64,000 bases of DNA from Limenecus sp048360435 (GCA_048360435.1 DBGCOP010000030.1:1-64000); one strand, 5' to 3'; positions 8,170 through 16,443 are shown, counted from the stretch's first letter. A program made the numbers and translations. The notes: a model not told the origin generated them from the letters alone.

Positions 8170-8934
8170 ATGAAAAGAATCAATTCATTCAAAAGAGATT
8201 TAGAAGCTAAAAAAGCAGTAAAAATCATTGCAGGCATTGACAACTTTGATATAGAAAGAGTCAGAAATGTAGTAATGGCTGCTGACAAAGCAGGTGCAAG
8301 CGCAGTTGATGTTTCTGCTAACGAAGAAATCATCAAAATGGCTAAAGAAACTACTTCTTTGCCTGTTTTTGTTTCTTCAATTGTTCCCGAAGATTTAGCA
8401 ATGGCAGTAAGAGCAGGTGCTGATGCCATCGAAATAGGCAACTTTGATGCTTTGTATAAAAAAGGGTTGAGAATGTCAGCCTCTGAAATTCTCGACATTG
8501 TTAAAGAAACATTGTCACTTGTTAAAAAATCAAATGTATTTGTTTGTGTAACAGTTCCGGGACACATTGATGTTTCTTCACAAATTGCTTTAGCAAAAGA
8601 ATTGGAAGAACTGAACATTGACCTTATTCAAACAGAAGGTGCAGCTATTGCAGACGCTCATTCAGAAGGCGCAAGAGGTCTTCTTGAAACAGCCCAAGTT
8701 TCTATTGCAAATACAATTGAACTGGCAAGAAATGTAGAAATTCCTGTAATGACTGCTTCCGGACTTACAGCTACAACCGTAAAAATGGCATTCGCAGCAG
8801 GTGCTTCAGCAGTAGGTGTAGGTTCTTGTGTAAACAAATTAAATTCACAAATCGAAATGATGGCTGCCGCCACTGCAATTGTTGAAGCAGCAAAAAGCGA
8901 AACTATCGAAGAAAAAGAAGAAGTTTTTGCTTAA
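8170..8934 (+). CDS. ycf23: Ycf23 family protein (DUF561)
   Basis: This 254-aa TIM-barrel-like protein matches Ycf23/DUF561, known mainly from cyanobacteria and red-algal plastids. The opening FKRDLEAKKAVKIIAGIDNF and the barrel segments AGASAVDVSANEE, VRAGADAIEIGNFDALY, VTVPGHI, DLIQTEGA and IPVMTASGLT carry the family pattern. The C-terminal AFAAGASAVGVGSCVNKL resembles a phosphate-binding end of the barrel. Its biochemical role is not established to my knowledge. It follows gyrA by 20 bases, probably in the same transcript, and ends at a strong terminator. Confidence 0.88.
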   Translation: MKRINSFKRDLEAKKAVKIIAGIDNFDIERVRNVVMAADKAGASAVDVSANEEIIKMAKETTSLPVFVSSIVPEDLAMAVRAGADAIEIGNFDALYKKGLRMSASEILDIVKETLSLVKKSNVFVCVTVPGHIDVSSQIALAKELEELNIDLIQTEGAAIADAHSEGARGLLETAQVSIANTIELARNVEIPVMTASGLTATTVKMAFAAGASAVGVGSCVNKLNSQIEMMAAATAIVEAAKSETIEEKEEVFA

Positions 8935-8951
8935 AAGAATAAAAATTTATA

Positions 8952-8986
8952 AAAAAGCCTTAAGTTAGACTTAAGGCTTTTTATTT
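8952..8986 (+). terminator. Rho-independent terminator after ycf23
   Basis: The stem AAAAAGCCTTAAG/CTTAAGGCTTTTT has a 5-base loop and is followed by further T residues. Confidence 0.9.
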
Positions 8987-9055
8987 TACTTTACTATTTC
9001 TTATGTTTTTAAGAAAATAAAAAATGTACGGATGATAATAAATATGAGGTGTATT

Positions 9056-10261
9056 ATGAAAAAATCAATCCAAGATTTGGGCGATATTAAAGGTAAAAGA
9101 GCCCTTGTTCGTGTAGACGTAAACGTTCCTATGGACGAAAATAAAAACGTAACAGATGATACAAGAATTCAAGCTATTATTCCTACTGTAAAAGCTTTAA
9201 AAGAAAAAGGTGCAAAAGTTATTCTTATGGCTCACCTTGGCAGACCAAAAGGTGAATGGAAAGTTGAAGAATTTTCACTTGAACCGGTTGCTAAATATTT
9301 AAGCAAAGTTTTGGGAGAAGATGTATTGTTCGTTAAATCTCCTGTCGGAGAAGGTGCTGATAAAGAACTTGAATCATTAAAAGACGGTCAGGTTGCTTTA
9401 CTTGAAAACATAAGATTCTACAAAGCTGAAGAAGCAAAAGATGATGATATGACTTTTGCTAACGAACTTGCTAAACTCGGTGACTTCTATGTTAATGATG
9501 CATTCGGTGCTGCACACAGAAATCACACATCAACAGCTAAACTTGCAAAAGTTTTGAAACCTGCTGTATCCGGTTTGTTGATGGAAAAAGAAATCAGATG
9601 TCTTTCACAAGCATTAGATAATCCTGTTAGACCTTTCACCGCTGTTGTAGGAGGAGCTAAAGTTTCTTCTAAAATCGGTGTTTTAGAAAACTTAATCGAT
9701 AAAGTTGACAATCTTATTATTGGCGGCGGTATGGCTTATACATTTGTAAAAGCTAACGGCGGTAAAATCGGCAACTCTATTTGTGAAGATGACCAGATGG
9801 ATGTAGCAAAAGCTATTGAAAAGAAAGCTGCTGATAAAGGTGTAAAAATTGTTATGGCAACAGATGTACTCGCTACTGACGATTTCTCAGGCAAAGGTAC
9901 AAACAAAATTACACCGGTTGACCAAATTCCTGACGGATACGAAGGTGTTGATGCAGGTCCTGAAACACAAAAAGCATTTGCTGATGTTATCAAAAATTCA
10001 AAAACTATTTTGATGAACGGTCCGGTCGGAGCATTCGAAAACCCTGTATTTGCTGAAGGTACAAAAGCTGTTTTAGAAGCTATTGTTGAAGCAACTAAAA
10101 ACGGTGCTGTTTCTGTTATCGGAGGCGGCGACTCAGTTTCTGCTGCTAAACAATTCTGCAAAGCAGAAGACTTCACTCATGTATCAACAGGCGGCGGAGC
10201 TTCTCTCGAATTTATCGAAGGTAAAGTTCTTCCAGGTGTTGCTGCATTGGATGACAAATAA
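9056..10261 (+). CDS. pgk: Phosphoglycerate kinase
   Basis: Pgk (401 aa) transfers phosphate between 1,3-bisphosphoglycerate and ADP in glycolysis. It shows the N-terminal signature RALVRVDVNVPMD, the substrate segment LMAHLGRPKGE, FYVNDAFGAAHRNH, the hinge and helix region AVVGGAKVSSKIG, and the nucleotide-binding end SVIGGGDSVSAAK. Translation most likely starts at the ATG giving MKKSIQDLG, because GAGGTG lies just before it; an upstream in-frame ATG at 9032 has no such site. It is monocistronic, with terminators on both sides. Confidence 0.97.
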   Translation: MKKSIQDLGDIKGKRALVRVDVNVPMDENKNVTDDTRIQAIIPTVKALKEKGAKVILMAHLGRPKGEWKVEEFSLEPVAKYLSKVLGEDVLFVKSPVGEGADKELESLKDGQVALLENIRFYKAEEAKDDDMTFANELAKLGDFYVNDAFGAAHRNHTSTAKLAKVLKPAVSGLLMEKEIRCLSQALDNPVRPFTAVVGGAKVSSKIGVLENLIDKVDNLIIGGGMAYTFVKANGGKIGNSICEDDQMDVAKAIEKKAADKGVKIVMATDVLATDDFSGKGTNKITPVDQIPDGYEGVDAGPETQKAFADVIKNSKTILMNGPVGAFENPVFAEGTKAVLEAIVEATKNGAVSVIGGGDSVSAAKQFCKAEDFTHVSTGGGASLEFIEGKVLPGVAALDDK

Positions 10262-10277
10262 GAATATAGCTTAATTA

Positions 10278-10311
10278 AAAAAGCCTCTCATTTTGTATGA
10301 GAGGCTTTTTT
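10278..10311 (+). terminator. Rho-independent terminator after pgk
   Basis: The stem AAAAAGCCTCTCA/TGAGAGGCTTTTT has a 7-base loop and a T run. Confidence 0.9.
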
Positions 10312-10387
10312 ATGTTTAAAAGTTGTAAAAATAGGAATATAAAATATAGAAGGTTTTTAGTTCTAGTGTAATTTTTATGAGGTTTTT

Positions 10388-10837
10388 ATGAAGTTAAGAG
10401 CACTTATGTTATGTCTAATTGTGTTTATAACAACTGCCATTTCCGTATATGCATCCACCGGAAACGAAGCTATACGAGCACAAATGTATAATGTTATAAG
10501 AACAAAACCCTACTTTAATACAACAAAACCATTTATAGACAACTTTATAACAGAACTAAACACTATAAACTATTCTTCCGAAAAAGCTGTCTGGAGAACA
10601 ATAGATGAAAGAATAGCAGTTGACGAAACCAGCTTCAAAGAAATTAACGGAATATATTATCTGGTTTTCAAAACAAGAGATGAAGGAATAATCGGGCTGG
10701 TAAGATTCAAATGCAAAACAAATGACAACGGTGGATTCAAAAAAATACAATCATTTAATTACAAAAAGCTAAATGCAATAACAGAAATAGATGAAAACAG
10801 ATTCAATTTGATAGAAGAAGCCGCCTGTGAGCCGTAA
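10388..10837 (+). CDS. Secreted hypothetical protein
   Basis: A clear signal peptide (MKLRALMLCLIVFITTAISVYA, cleavage probably after residue 22) precedes a mature domain of about 127 residues. I do not recognise the domain. It has a helical first half (MYNVIRTKPYFNTTKPFIDNF) and a beta-rich second half (YYLVFKTRDEGIIGLVRFKCK), plus a second Cys at the end (EEAACEP), so one disulfide is possible in the periplasm. It stands alone between pgk and the PLP enzyme. No lipobox is seen. Confidence 0.75.
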   Translation: MKLRALMLCLIVFITTAISVYASTGNEAIRAQMYNVIRTKPYFNTTKPFIDNFITELNTINYSSEKAVWRTIDERIAVDETSFKEINGIYYLVFKTRDEGIIGLVRFKCKTNDNGGFKKIQSFNYKKLNAITEIDENRFNLIEEAACEP

Positions 10838-10911
10838 TTTCTAAAACCTTTTCTTGTAACCCGTTTATATTTTTTCTATTATTAAAATAAAGGAATAATC
10901 GGGTTGGAAAA

Positions 10912-12132
10912 ATGAATAAAATTATAGAACAAGCAGAAGAAAAAGTACAAAAATATTTTAAAATAATAGACAAAATAAAAGATTACAACCAGAAAAAAGT
11001 TCTCGAAGCTTTCAGAAAAAATAAAATAGGTCTTGAGCATTTTTCAACAGTTAGCGGATATGGTCACGATGATATGGGTCGAGAAACTCTCGACAAAACA
11101 TTTGCAGACGTATTCAAAACCGAATCGGCAATAGTCAGAAATCACTTTGTATCAGGTACTCATGCAATAGCCTGTGCATTATTCGGAAACCTCCGATACG
11201 GAGAAAAACTTGTATCAGTGGTAGGAACACCATATGATACAATGGAAGAAGTAATAGGCACAAGAGGAAACTTCAGAGCCTCATTAATGGGACATGGTGT
11301 AAAATATGAGGAAATTCCACTCAAAGATAATAATTACGTAGATTTTGAAAAACTTGAAAAAACAATTGACAAAACCGTAAACATGGTAACAATTCAGCGT
11401 TCAAGAGGTTATTCAACAAGACAATCATTAAATATTGAAACAACAAAAAAGGTTATAGATATAATAAAATCTAAAAATCCTGACTGTATTTGTTTTGTTG
11501 ACAATTGTTATTGTGAATTTGTTGAAGAAAAAGAACCACTGGAAATAGGTGCAGACATAATTGCAGGTTCATTAATAAAAAATCCTGGTGGAGGTATTGT
11601 TGAAACAGGCGGATATATAGCCGGAAAAGAAGAATTTGTCGAACAGGCTGCTTACAGGCTAACAGCCCCTGGAATTGGCACTGAAGGCGGCGCCATGTTA
11701 AATCAAACAAGGCTTATTTTTCAAGGGCTTTTTATGGCTCCTTCAATTGTATCAGAAGCCATAAAAGGAGCTGTATTGGCATCACAGGTTTTTGAAGATA
11801 TTGGATTCATTTCAACTCCAAAACCATTTGAACAAAGGACAGATTTGATACAAACAATAGAATTCGGTAAGCCGGAGCCGCTTCTGGCTTTTTGTAAAGC
11901 ATTGCAGCATAATTCACCGATTGAATCTTACTTAACCCCAATTCCTGATGAAGTTCCCGGGTATGATGACAAATTAATTATGGCAGGAGGAAGTTTTATC
12001 GAAGGTTCAACAATTGAACTCTCCGCAGACGGTCCTATGAGAGCTCCATACGCAGCATACATGCAAGGTGGTTTAAATTATGCTCATGTAAAAATTGCGC
12101 TTAACGGTGTATTAAAAGAACTAGGGTTATAA
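10912..12132 (+). CDS. Aluminium-resistance/methionine gamma-lyase-like PLP enzyme
   Basis: This 406-aa protein belongs to the Met_gamma_lyase (aluminium resistance protein, YnbB-like) fold-type I PLP family. It shows SGYGHDDMGRETLDKTFADVF near residue 40, then HFVSGTHAIACALFG. The likely Schiff-base lysine is Lys223 in GSLIKNPGGG, and YRLTAPGIGTEGG follows. The name comes from plant and bacterial aluminium-tolerance reports; the true reaction is uncertain, probably a carbon-sulfur lyase on an unknown substrate. It is monocistronic and ends in a perfect hairpin shared with the convergent gene. Confidence 0.85.
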   Translation: MNKIIEQAEEKVQKYFKIIDKIKDYNQKKVLEAFRKNKIGLEHFSTVSGYGHDDMGRETLDKTFADVFKTESAIVRNHFVSGTHAIACALFGNLRYGEKLVSVVGTPYDTMEEVIGTRGNFRASLMGHGVKYEEIPLKDNNYVDFEKLEKTIDKTVNMVTIQRSRGYSTRQSLNIETTKKVIDIIKSKNPDCICFVDNCYCEFVEEKEPLEIGADIIAGSLIKNPGGGIVETGGYIAGKEEFVEQAAYRLTAPGIGTEGGAMLNQTRLIFQGLFMAPSIVSEAIKGAVLASQVFEDIGFISTPKPFEQRTDLIQTIEFGKPEPLLAFCKALQHNSPIESYLTPIPDEVPGYDDKLIMAGGSFIEGSTIELSADGPMRAPYAAYMQGGLNYAHVKIALNGVLKELGL

Positions 12133-12166
12133 AAAAGAGCCTTCAATATTGAAGGCTCTTTTTTTA
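12131..12166. terminator. Bidirectional terminator
   Basis: This is a perfect inverted repeat centred on AATATT, with stem AAAAAAGAGCCTTC and its complement, between convergent genes. Confidence 0.9.
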
Positions 12167-12178
12167 TTTTAACTTTAC

Positions 12179-12619
12179 TTATTTACCTGCATTCAATGTT
12201 TTTATTATACTGTCAGAAATATCAACAGCACCGTATAATGTATTATTGCTTGTAAGAATCAAAGCATAAACTCCTTTTTTGCCTTCAGCATCGATTGCTT
12301 TTTTCACATCAGATTCAAGCCCTTTCAATGCATTAATTTTGTTCTTTTGGAGCTTATCCATTTTAGCCTTCAATTCTTTGCCATATTTTTCTTCAAGTTT
12401 TTTTCTGTCAGCATCAGTTGTTGCAGCAACTACACTTTTTTGCGCATCTACTATAAAAACTCTTATATCAGCTTCTTGTTTTTGAATTGATTGATTAATA
12501 ACAGCAGTTTTTTTGTATCCTTTTAAAACTTTGTCAATGTCAACAGAAGCATATTTATCAGCAGCGAATACAGGTGTTGTAAGTGCAAATAATGCAATTA
12601 ATGTCAATAATTTTTTCAT
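12179..12619 (-). CDS. OmpH/Skp-family periplasmic chaperone
   Basis: The 146-aa protein has a signal peptide (MKKLLTLIALFALTTPVFA) followed by KYASVDIDKVLKGYKKT, the usual Skp/OmpH start. A long charged helix follows (residues about 40-110, LEEKYGKELKAKMDKLQKNK), then the C-terminal strand segment GVYALILTSNNTLYGAVDIS. Skp trimers hold unfolded outer-membrane proteins in the periplasm. I chose the ATG at the signal peptide; an upstream in-frame extension lacks one. Upstream, GTACTC-6-GAGTAC (12647-12664) is a small inverted repeat of unknown meaning. The usual bamA and lpxD neighbours are absent here. Confidence 0.85.
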   Translation of the reverse strand: MKKLLTLIALFALTTPVFAADKYASVDIDKVLKGYKKTAVINQSIQKQEADIRVFIVDAQKSVVAATTDADRKKLEEKYGKELKAKMDKLQKNKINALKGLESDVKKAIDAEGKKGVYALILTSNNTLYGAVDISDSIIKTLNAGK

Positions 12620-12690
12620 AAGAATCTCTCTTTTCTTGTGTAATAAGTACTCAAATAAGAGTACCATAATTCAGCCGAATAGTAAATAAA

Positions 12691-12718
12691 AACAGAACGA
12701 AAATAATTCCGTTCTGTT
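12691..12718 (-). terminator. Terminator after the Lys/Gln-rich secreted protein
   Basis: On the minus strand the stem AACAGAACG/CGTTCTGTT is followed by a T-rich run. Confidence 0.8.
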
Positions 12719-12723
12719 ATCTA

Positions 12724-13047
12724 TTAATATTTAAAAGAATCTTTTAAATTTTTAACAGCCTCTTTTCTTTGTTCCTGTTTCTTTTTGTAGGCATCTTTTT
12801 TAGCCTGTTGTTGTTTTTTATATTCTTCCTGTTTTTTTAGCAATGCAGCTCTGTCAGCTTCTCTTTTCTTTTGTGCAGCTTCTTGTTTCTTTTGGATTTC
12901 TTGCAGTTTAGCATCCTGTTTTTTTATAGCTGCATCTCTTTTATTCTGATAATTTTTTAAAAAATCAGTAGAATTTGATGCAGCAAAAGACATTCCTGCA
13001 CTCATAATAAAAGCTGCCGCCAATAACATAGTTGAGAATTTTTTCAT
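12724..13047 (-). CDS. Secreted Lys/Gln-rich coiled-coil protein
   Basis: The 107-aa product has a signal peptide (MKKFSTMLLAAAFIMSAGMSFA), after which about 70 residues are almost entirely Lys, Gln, Glu, Ala and Arg in helical heptads (for example LQEIQKKQEAAQKKREADRA). A single charged alpha-helical rod in the periplasm is the simplest reading; the partner is unknown. A GGAGGT site lies 6 bases before the second of two adjacent ATGs, which I take as the start (the first is at 13050). It has its own promoter and a terminator. It is next to the Skp-like gene but separately transcribed. Confidence 0.75.
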   Translation of the reverse strand: MKKFSTMLLAAAFIMSAGMSFAASNSTDFLKNYQNKRDAAIKKQDAKLQEIQKKQEAAQKKREADRAALLKKQEEYKKQQQAKKDAYKKKQEQRKEAVKNLKDSFKY

Positions 13048-13073
13048 CATATAACCTCCGTTTCTACGGCTAG

Positions 13074-13101
13074 ATTATACCATATTATAAAGTCTTATCA
13101 A
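13074..13101 (-). promoter_or_regulatory. Promoter for the Lys/Gln-rich secreted protein
   Basis: On the minus strand: TTGATA (13096-13101), 16 bases, TATAAT (13074-13079). Confidence 0.65.
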
Positions 13102-13102
13102 G

Positions 13103-13273
13103 CTATAAATCTTCAGGAATATACAAATCCTTTTTGTCCAGTTTTTCCCTGATTTCTCTATAAGAGCCTGATTCACATGCAACTGTCTGATATTCTTTTA
13201 TTATAGAAATAATATCATCGGTTGAAACCCTTATGCTTCTTCTGCCATGAATGTTTTCGACAATTGTTGCCAT
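13103..13273 (-). CDS. Small hypothetical protein (56 aa)
   Basis: It starts with MATIVENIHGRRSIRVSTDD and ends with DLYIPEDL. I do not recognise it. The real start is supported by a strong AGGAGGG site 7 bases upstream; the longer open frame reading into the AT-rich intergenic region is not convincing. The content (IISIIKEYQ, then SYREIREKLDKK) suggests a small helical, basic protein, perhaps a regulator. It is divergent from the radical-SAM-like gene, with about 235 bases between the chosen starts. Confidence 0.65.
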   Translation of the reverse strand: MATIVENIHGRRSIRVSTDDIISIIKEYQTVACESGSYREIREKLDKKDLYIPEDL

Positions 13274-13394
13274 AGTGCAACCCTCCTTATAAATTATATA
13301 AGATTTATCGAAATTCTTTTTGTTTACTTTAAAAATATCATTGATATTTATTAGAAAAAAACTTTCAAATTTTAACTCCATATAAAAAAATTTT

Positions 13395-13428
13395 GTATAT
13401 AGAAAAAAGATTAAAATTTTTATATACA
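13395..13428. promoter_or_regulatory. Possible distant relative of the GTATATAC element
   Basis: Within the AT-rich divergent intergenic region, GTATATA (13395-13401) and TATATAC (13421-13427) flank an A/T tract containing AATTTTT. The spacing of the half sites resembles copies A and C, but the GCAATTTTT block and the distance to the start codons do not match well, so this is weak. Confidence 0.25.
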
Positions 13429-13508
13429 CCTGTGCTATTTATAAACTTTAGTATTCAAACTAGAATCTATACAAAGATTTGAAAGAAATCAAAGGAGGAA
13501 TGGTCAAA

Positions 13509-14369
13509 ATGTATAATTCAATTGTTCAGGCGGAATGTGTAACTCTGAAAGAATTAAATCATCTTTTTATAGACTTGGAATATACAAAAACACAAAACAA
13601 AAGTTTTAATGTATACAGAAGCAGAAGCTTTAACCAGAAAAATAAAAAATATCTCCAATTGGATGAAATAAAAGATGCCTTAAAACTGGCTGACAAATCA
13701 AGACTCAAGTACATTTATATTACAGGCAAAAATTCAATGTCTCATCCTGAATTCAATCACATATTGAGACTCTGTCTGACATATAGCTCCGTAACTATAT
13801 TTTCTGACGGCAGCTGCATAAATGATAAAAAATCAAGATTTCTAAAAAGAGTCGAAGAAGAAGGAACAAATGAAATCATTTTCAAAATAGAAATTAACCA
13901 CTATGATGAAAAACAGAATGATGAAATTTCATCAAGAGGCTCCTTCAGAAAAGCACTTCATGCCATTACCTCTTTAAATAAATACGGTTTCAATCCGATT
14001 CTTGTAATTAAAGCCGACAAAAATGAAATAGATGAATTAAAACAAGGATTTATTGAACTTGGAAAAAAATTCAAATTCGAAACAGAAGATATAAATTTCT
14101 CATTCATACCCAAAATAAGAAAAGAAGAAGAGAAAAATACATCAGAAGATATAAACGAACCAAAAACAACAAATCTTGATCTGGACTGTATGACATGCAG
14201 GATTCTGGCAAAATCAGGAGTCTATAACTGTCCTGTTTTGCTTAATGATTACAGAGGTCGTTCAGGTTCTTCTTTAAAAGATTTCAGCTCAAAATGTTAT
14301 CTTGAGACATATGAGTGTCAGCAATGCAAAAGAAACGGACAAAGACTCTATACAAACAATTGGAGTTAG
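13509..14369 (+). CDS. Radical-SAM-fold protein lacking the N-terminal CX3CX2C motif
   Basis: The 286-aa protein reads like a radical SAM/SPASM enzyme along most of its length. A first strand LFIDLEY comes first, then YIYITGKNSMSHPEFNHIL (the usual GGEP-like region), then GSFRKALHAITSLNKYGFN (family TFxxaLxgIxxLxxxG), and a C-terminal Cys cluster: CMTC, NC, KC, YECQQC. However, where the [4Fe-4S] CX3CX2C loop should follow the first strand it has TKTQNKSFNVYRSRSFNQ, with no cysteines. The cluster and SAM chemistry are therefore probably lost. The start was chosen from AAAGGAGG about 10 bases upstream. Function unknown. Confidence 0.6.
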   Translation: MYNSIVQAECVTLKELNHLFIDLEYTKTQNKSFNVYRSRSFNQKNKKYLQLDEIKDALKLADKSRLKYIYITGKNSMSHPEFNHILRLCLTYSSVTIFSDGSCINDKKSRFLKRVEEEGTNEIIFKIEINHYDEKQNDEISSRGSFRKALHAITSLNKYGFNPILVIKADKNEIDELKQGFIELGKKFKFETEDINFSFIPKIRKEEEKNTSEDINEPKTTNLDLDCMTCRILAKSGVYNCPVLLNDYRGRSGSSLKDFSSKCYLETYECQQCKRNGQRLYTNNWS

Positions 14370-14406
14370 AACAATAAAATAACAAAAAAGAAACAGGTCA
14401 GAAAAC

Positions 14407-14434
14407 TTTTAGACCAAGCCTAAAAACTTTTTTT
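14407..14434 (+). terminator. Weak terminator-like hairpin
   Basis: TTTTAG/CTAAAA with an 8-base loop is followed by a run of seven T residues. The stem is short. Confidence 0.35.
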
Positions 14435-14527
14435 ATCGCAACCCCGAAAAAAGTGCCTGGATGTTAACTAACCTGCCAGTTATATAATGCCCATTTCTAA
14501 AAATTTTTAAACAATAAAAAGGTAAAA

Positions 14528-15616
14528 TTATGAATTTAAAACTTCACCTGCTATCAAATCTCCCATCTGTGTTGTTCCGACAAGATGTTCTCCATTTATG
14601 CCCGAGGAATATATATCTGGGGTTCTATATCCTTTCTTCAGGACTGATTTTACTGCATTTTCTATTGAAGAAGCAGCATCATCTTTTCCGAAACTATATC
14701 TCATCATCATAGCAGCAGATAAAATTGTTGCAATCGGATTTACTGTATTTTTTCCTTTTAAATCAGGAGCAGAACCATGTATAGGTTCATACATGCCTTT
14801 GCTGTTATCAGAAAGACTTGCACTGGCAAGCATACCCAATGAACCGGGCAGCATGGAAGCTTCATCAGAAAGAATATCACCAAAAATATTTCCTGTTACA
14901 ATAACATCAAACTGTTTCGGATTTCTGATTAACTGCATTGCAGCATTGTCAACATACATATGAGAAAGCTCAACCTCAGGATAATTGTTCGAAACAGAAG
15001 TGACAACCTCTCTCCACAATCTTGAGGCATCAAGCACATTTGCTTTATCGACAGAACAAACTTTCTTGTTTCTTTTCATAGCAGTTTGGAAAGCAACATG
15101 CGCAATTCTTTCAACTTCTTTTTCATAATAAATCATGTTGTTAAAACCTGCACGTTCTCCGTTAACAATATCAATACCTCTGGGTTGTCCGAAATACACA
15201 TCACCCGTGAGTTCTCTAACCATCATAATGTCAACACCTTTGACAACCTCCGGTTTCAATGTAGAAGCACCCAACAGTTCATCATAAACAATTGCAGGAC
15301 GAAGGTTTGCAAAAAGATTCAAAGCTTTTCTTATACCAAGAAGAGCTTTTTCAGGACGGACTTCAGCAGGAAGAGTATCATATTTCCAATCACCAACAGC
15401 ACCGAGATAAACGGCATCAGCATCCTTTGCAATTGAAACAGTAGAATCCGGCAAAGGTTTACCGCAATCCTCGTATGCACAACCACCAATTAATGCCCTT
15501 TCATATTCAAATTGATAACCGAATTTCTTTTCTATGGCATTTAAAATTTTTACACCCTCGTCAATAACCGCAGGACCGATTCCGTCTCCACCCAGCAATG
15601 CTATTTTATATCTCAA
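14528..15616 (-). CDS. leuB: 3-isopropylmalate dehydrogenase
   Basis: LeuB (362 aa) oxidises and decarboxylates 3-isopropylmalate with NAD+ in leucine synthesis. It has the start ALLGGDGIGPAV, the substrate loop region LGIRKALNLFANLRPA, RELTGDVYFGQPRG, and the NAD-binding end EPIHGSAPDLKGKN. The metal ligand region GDILSDEASMLPGSLG is intact. It starts one base after the leuD stop, so the two are a coupled pair in the order leuD-leuB. leuA and leuC are not in this window. Confidence 0.97.
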   Translation of the reverse strand: MRYKIALLGGDGIGPAVIDEGVKILNAIEKKFGYQFEYERALIGGCAYEDCGKPLPDSTVSIAKDADAVYLGAVGDWKYDTLPAEVRPEKALLGIRKALNLFANLRPAIVYDELLGASTLKPEVVKGVDIMMVRELTGDVYFGQPRGIDIVNGERAGFNNMIYYEKEVERIAHVAFQTAMKRNKKVCSVDKANVLDASRLWREVVTSVSNNYPEVELSHMYVDNAAMQLIRNPKQFDVIVTGNIFGDILSDEASMLPGSLGMLASASLSDNSKGMYEPIHGSAPDLKGKNTVNPIATILSAAMMMRYSFGKDDAASSIENAVKSVLKKGYRTPDIYSSGINGEHLVGTTQMGDLIAGEVLNS

Positions 15617-15617
15617 T

Positions 15618-16118
15618 TTAAACTCCTAACTTTTTCCTTGTGTAATTAATTAAACCACCTTGATGAATTAAATCCTGAATTTCTTCTGGAAATTTTGTGC
15701 ATGTATACTCTTTATTTTGAGTAAGATTTTTGACTATTCCATTGTTCAAATCAACATAAATCCTATCACCTGTTTCTACTTCATCAGCAAGAGTCGGATG
15801 TTCAAGAATAGGCAAACCTATGTTGATTGAATTTCTAAAAAATATTCTTGCAAATGATTTCGCAATTACAACAGAAATTCCACTGGCTTTTATAGCAATC
15901 GGAGCATGCTCTCTTGAGCTTCCACAACCGAAATTTTCACCTGCAATAAGGATATCGCCATGCTTAACATTTTTTACAAAATCCTTATCCAAATCCTCCA
16001 AACAGTGAGAAGCGAGCTCTTTTTCATCACTCGTATTCAAATATCGTGCAGGTATTATAACATCAGTATCAATATTGTCACGATATACAAAAGAATTTCC
16101 CTCAATTGGTGTATTCAT
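15618..16118 (-). CDS. leuD: 3-isopropylmalate dehydratase small subunit
   Basis: LeuD (166 aa) is the swivelling small subunit of isopropylmalate isomerase and acts with LeuC. Visible signatures are RDNIDTDVIIPARYL near the start and AGENFGCGSSREHAPIAIK in the middle. The short length is the archaeal/cyanobacterial-like form (about 165 aa) rather than the 200-aa enterobacterial form. GGAG lies 7 bases before the chosen ATG; a TTG two codons upstream is too close to that site. It is the first gene of the leuD-leuB pair. Confidence 0.95.
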   Translation of the reverse strand: MNTPIEGNSFVYRDNIDTDVIIPARYLNTSDEKELASHCLEDLDKDFVKNVKHGDILIAGENFGCGSSREHAPIAIKASGISVVIAKSFARIFFRNSINIGLPILEHPTLADEVETGDRIYVDLNNGIVKNLTQNKEYTCTKFPEEIQDLIHQGGLINYTRKKLGV

Positions 16119-16209
16119 GTTCAATCTCCATTTACAAATTTAAAAAATCATACTATATATAATAGTATAAACTATCTATTTCGGTACAAGAAGATGAAGG
16201 AGATTTAAG

Positions 16210-16428
16210 ATGAATTATTACATTGGCGAAGCAGCTGGAAAAGTTTATGAATTTTTGGCAGATCAAAAAAATGGTGAAGCAACTATTTCTAAAATTCAAA
16301 AAGAATTAGACTTGAGCGAAAACTTTGTAAACATGGGTATCGGCTGGTTGTCACACGAAGGCAAAGCTGATTTGTCAGGCAAAGGTGCAAGAACAAAAGT
16401 TAGACTTACTGAAGATTCAGCTAACTAG
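16210..16428 (+). CDS. Small winged-helix protein (DUF2582-like)
   Basis: The 72-aa protein resembles the DUF2582 winged-helix group: AAGKVYEFLADQKNGEATIS, then a recognition-helix-like IQKELDLSENFVNMGIGWLS and a wing EGKADLSGKG. It probably binds nucleic acid, but no target is known. GAAGGAG lies just upstream. The leader contains an AT-rich inverted repeat, ACTATATATAATAGT, around 16152-16166, which could be an operator. It is monocistronic with a strong terminator. Confidence 0.75.
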   Translation: MNYYIGEAAGKVYEFLADQKNGEATISKIQKELDLSENFVNMGIGWLSHEGKADLSGKGARTKVRLTEDSAN

Positions 16429-16443
16429 TTCTAAAAAAAATAA

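Noticed and set aside
12131..12166. Perfect palindrome as a possible operator
   Set aside because: It lies between convergent genes and has A/T runs on both sides; a bidirectional terminator explains it.
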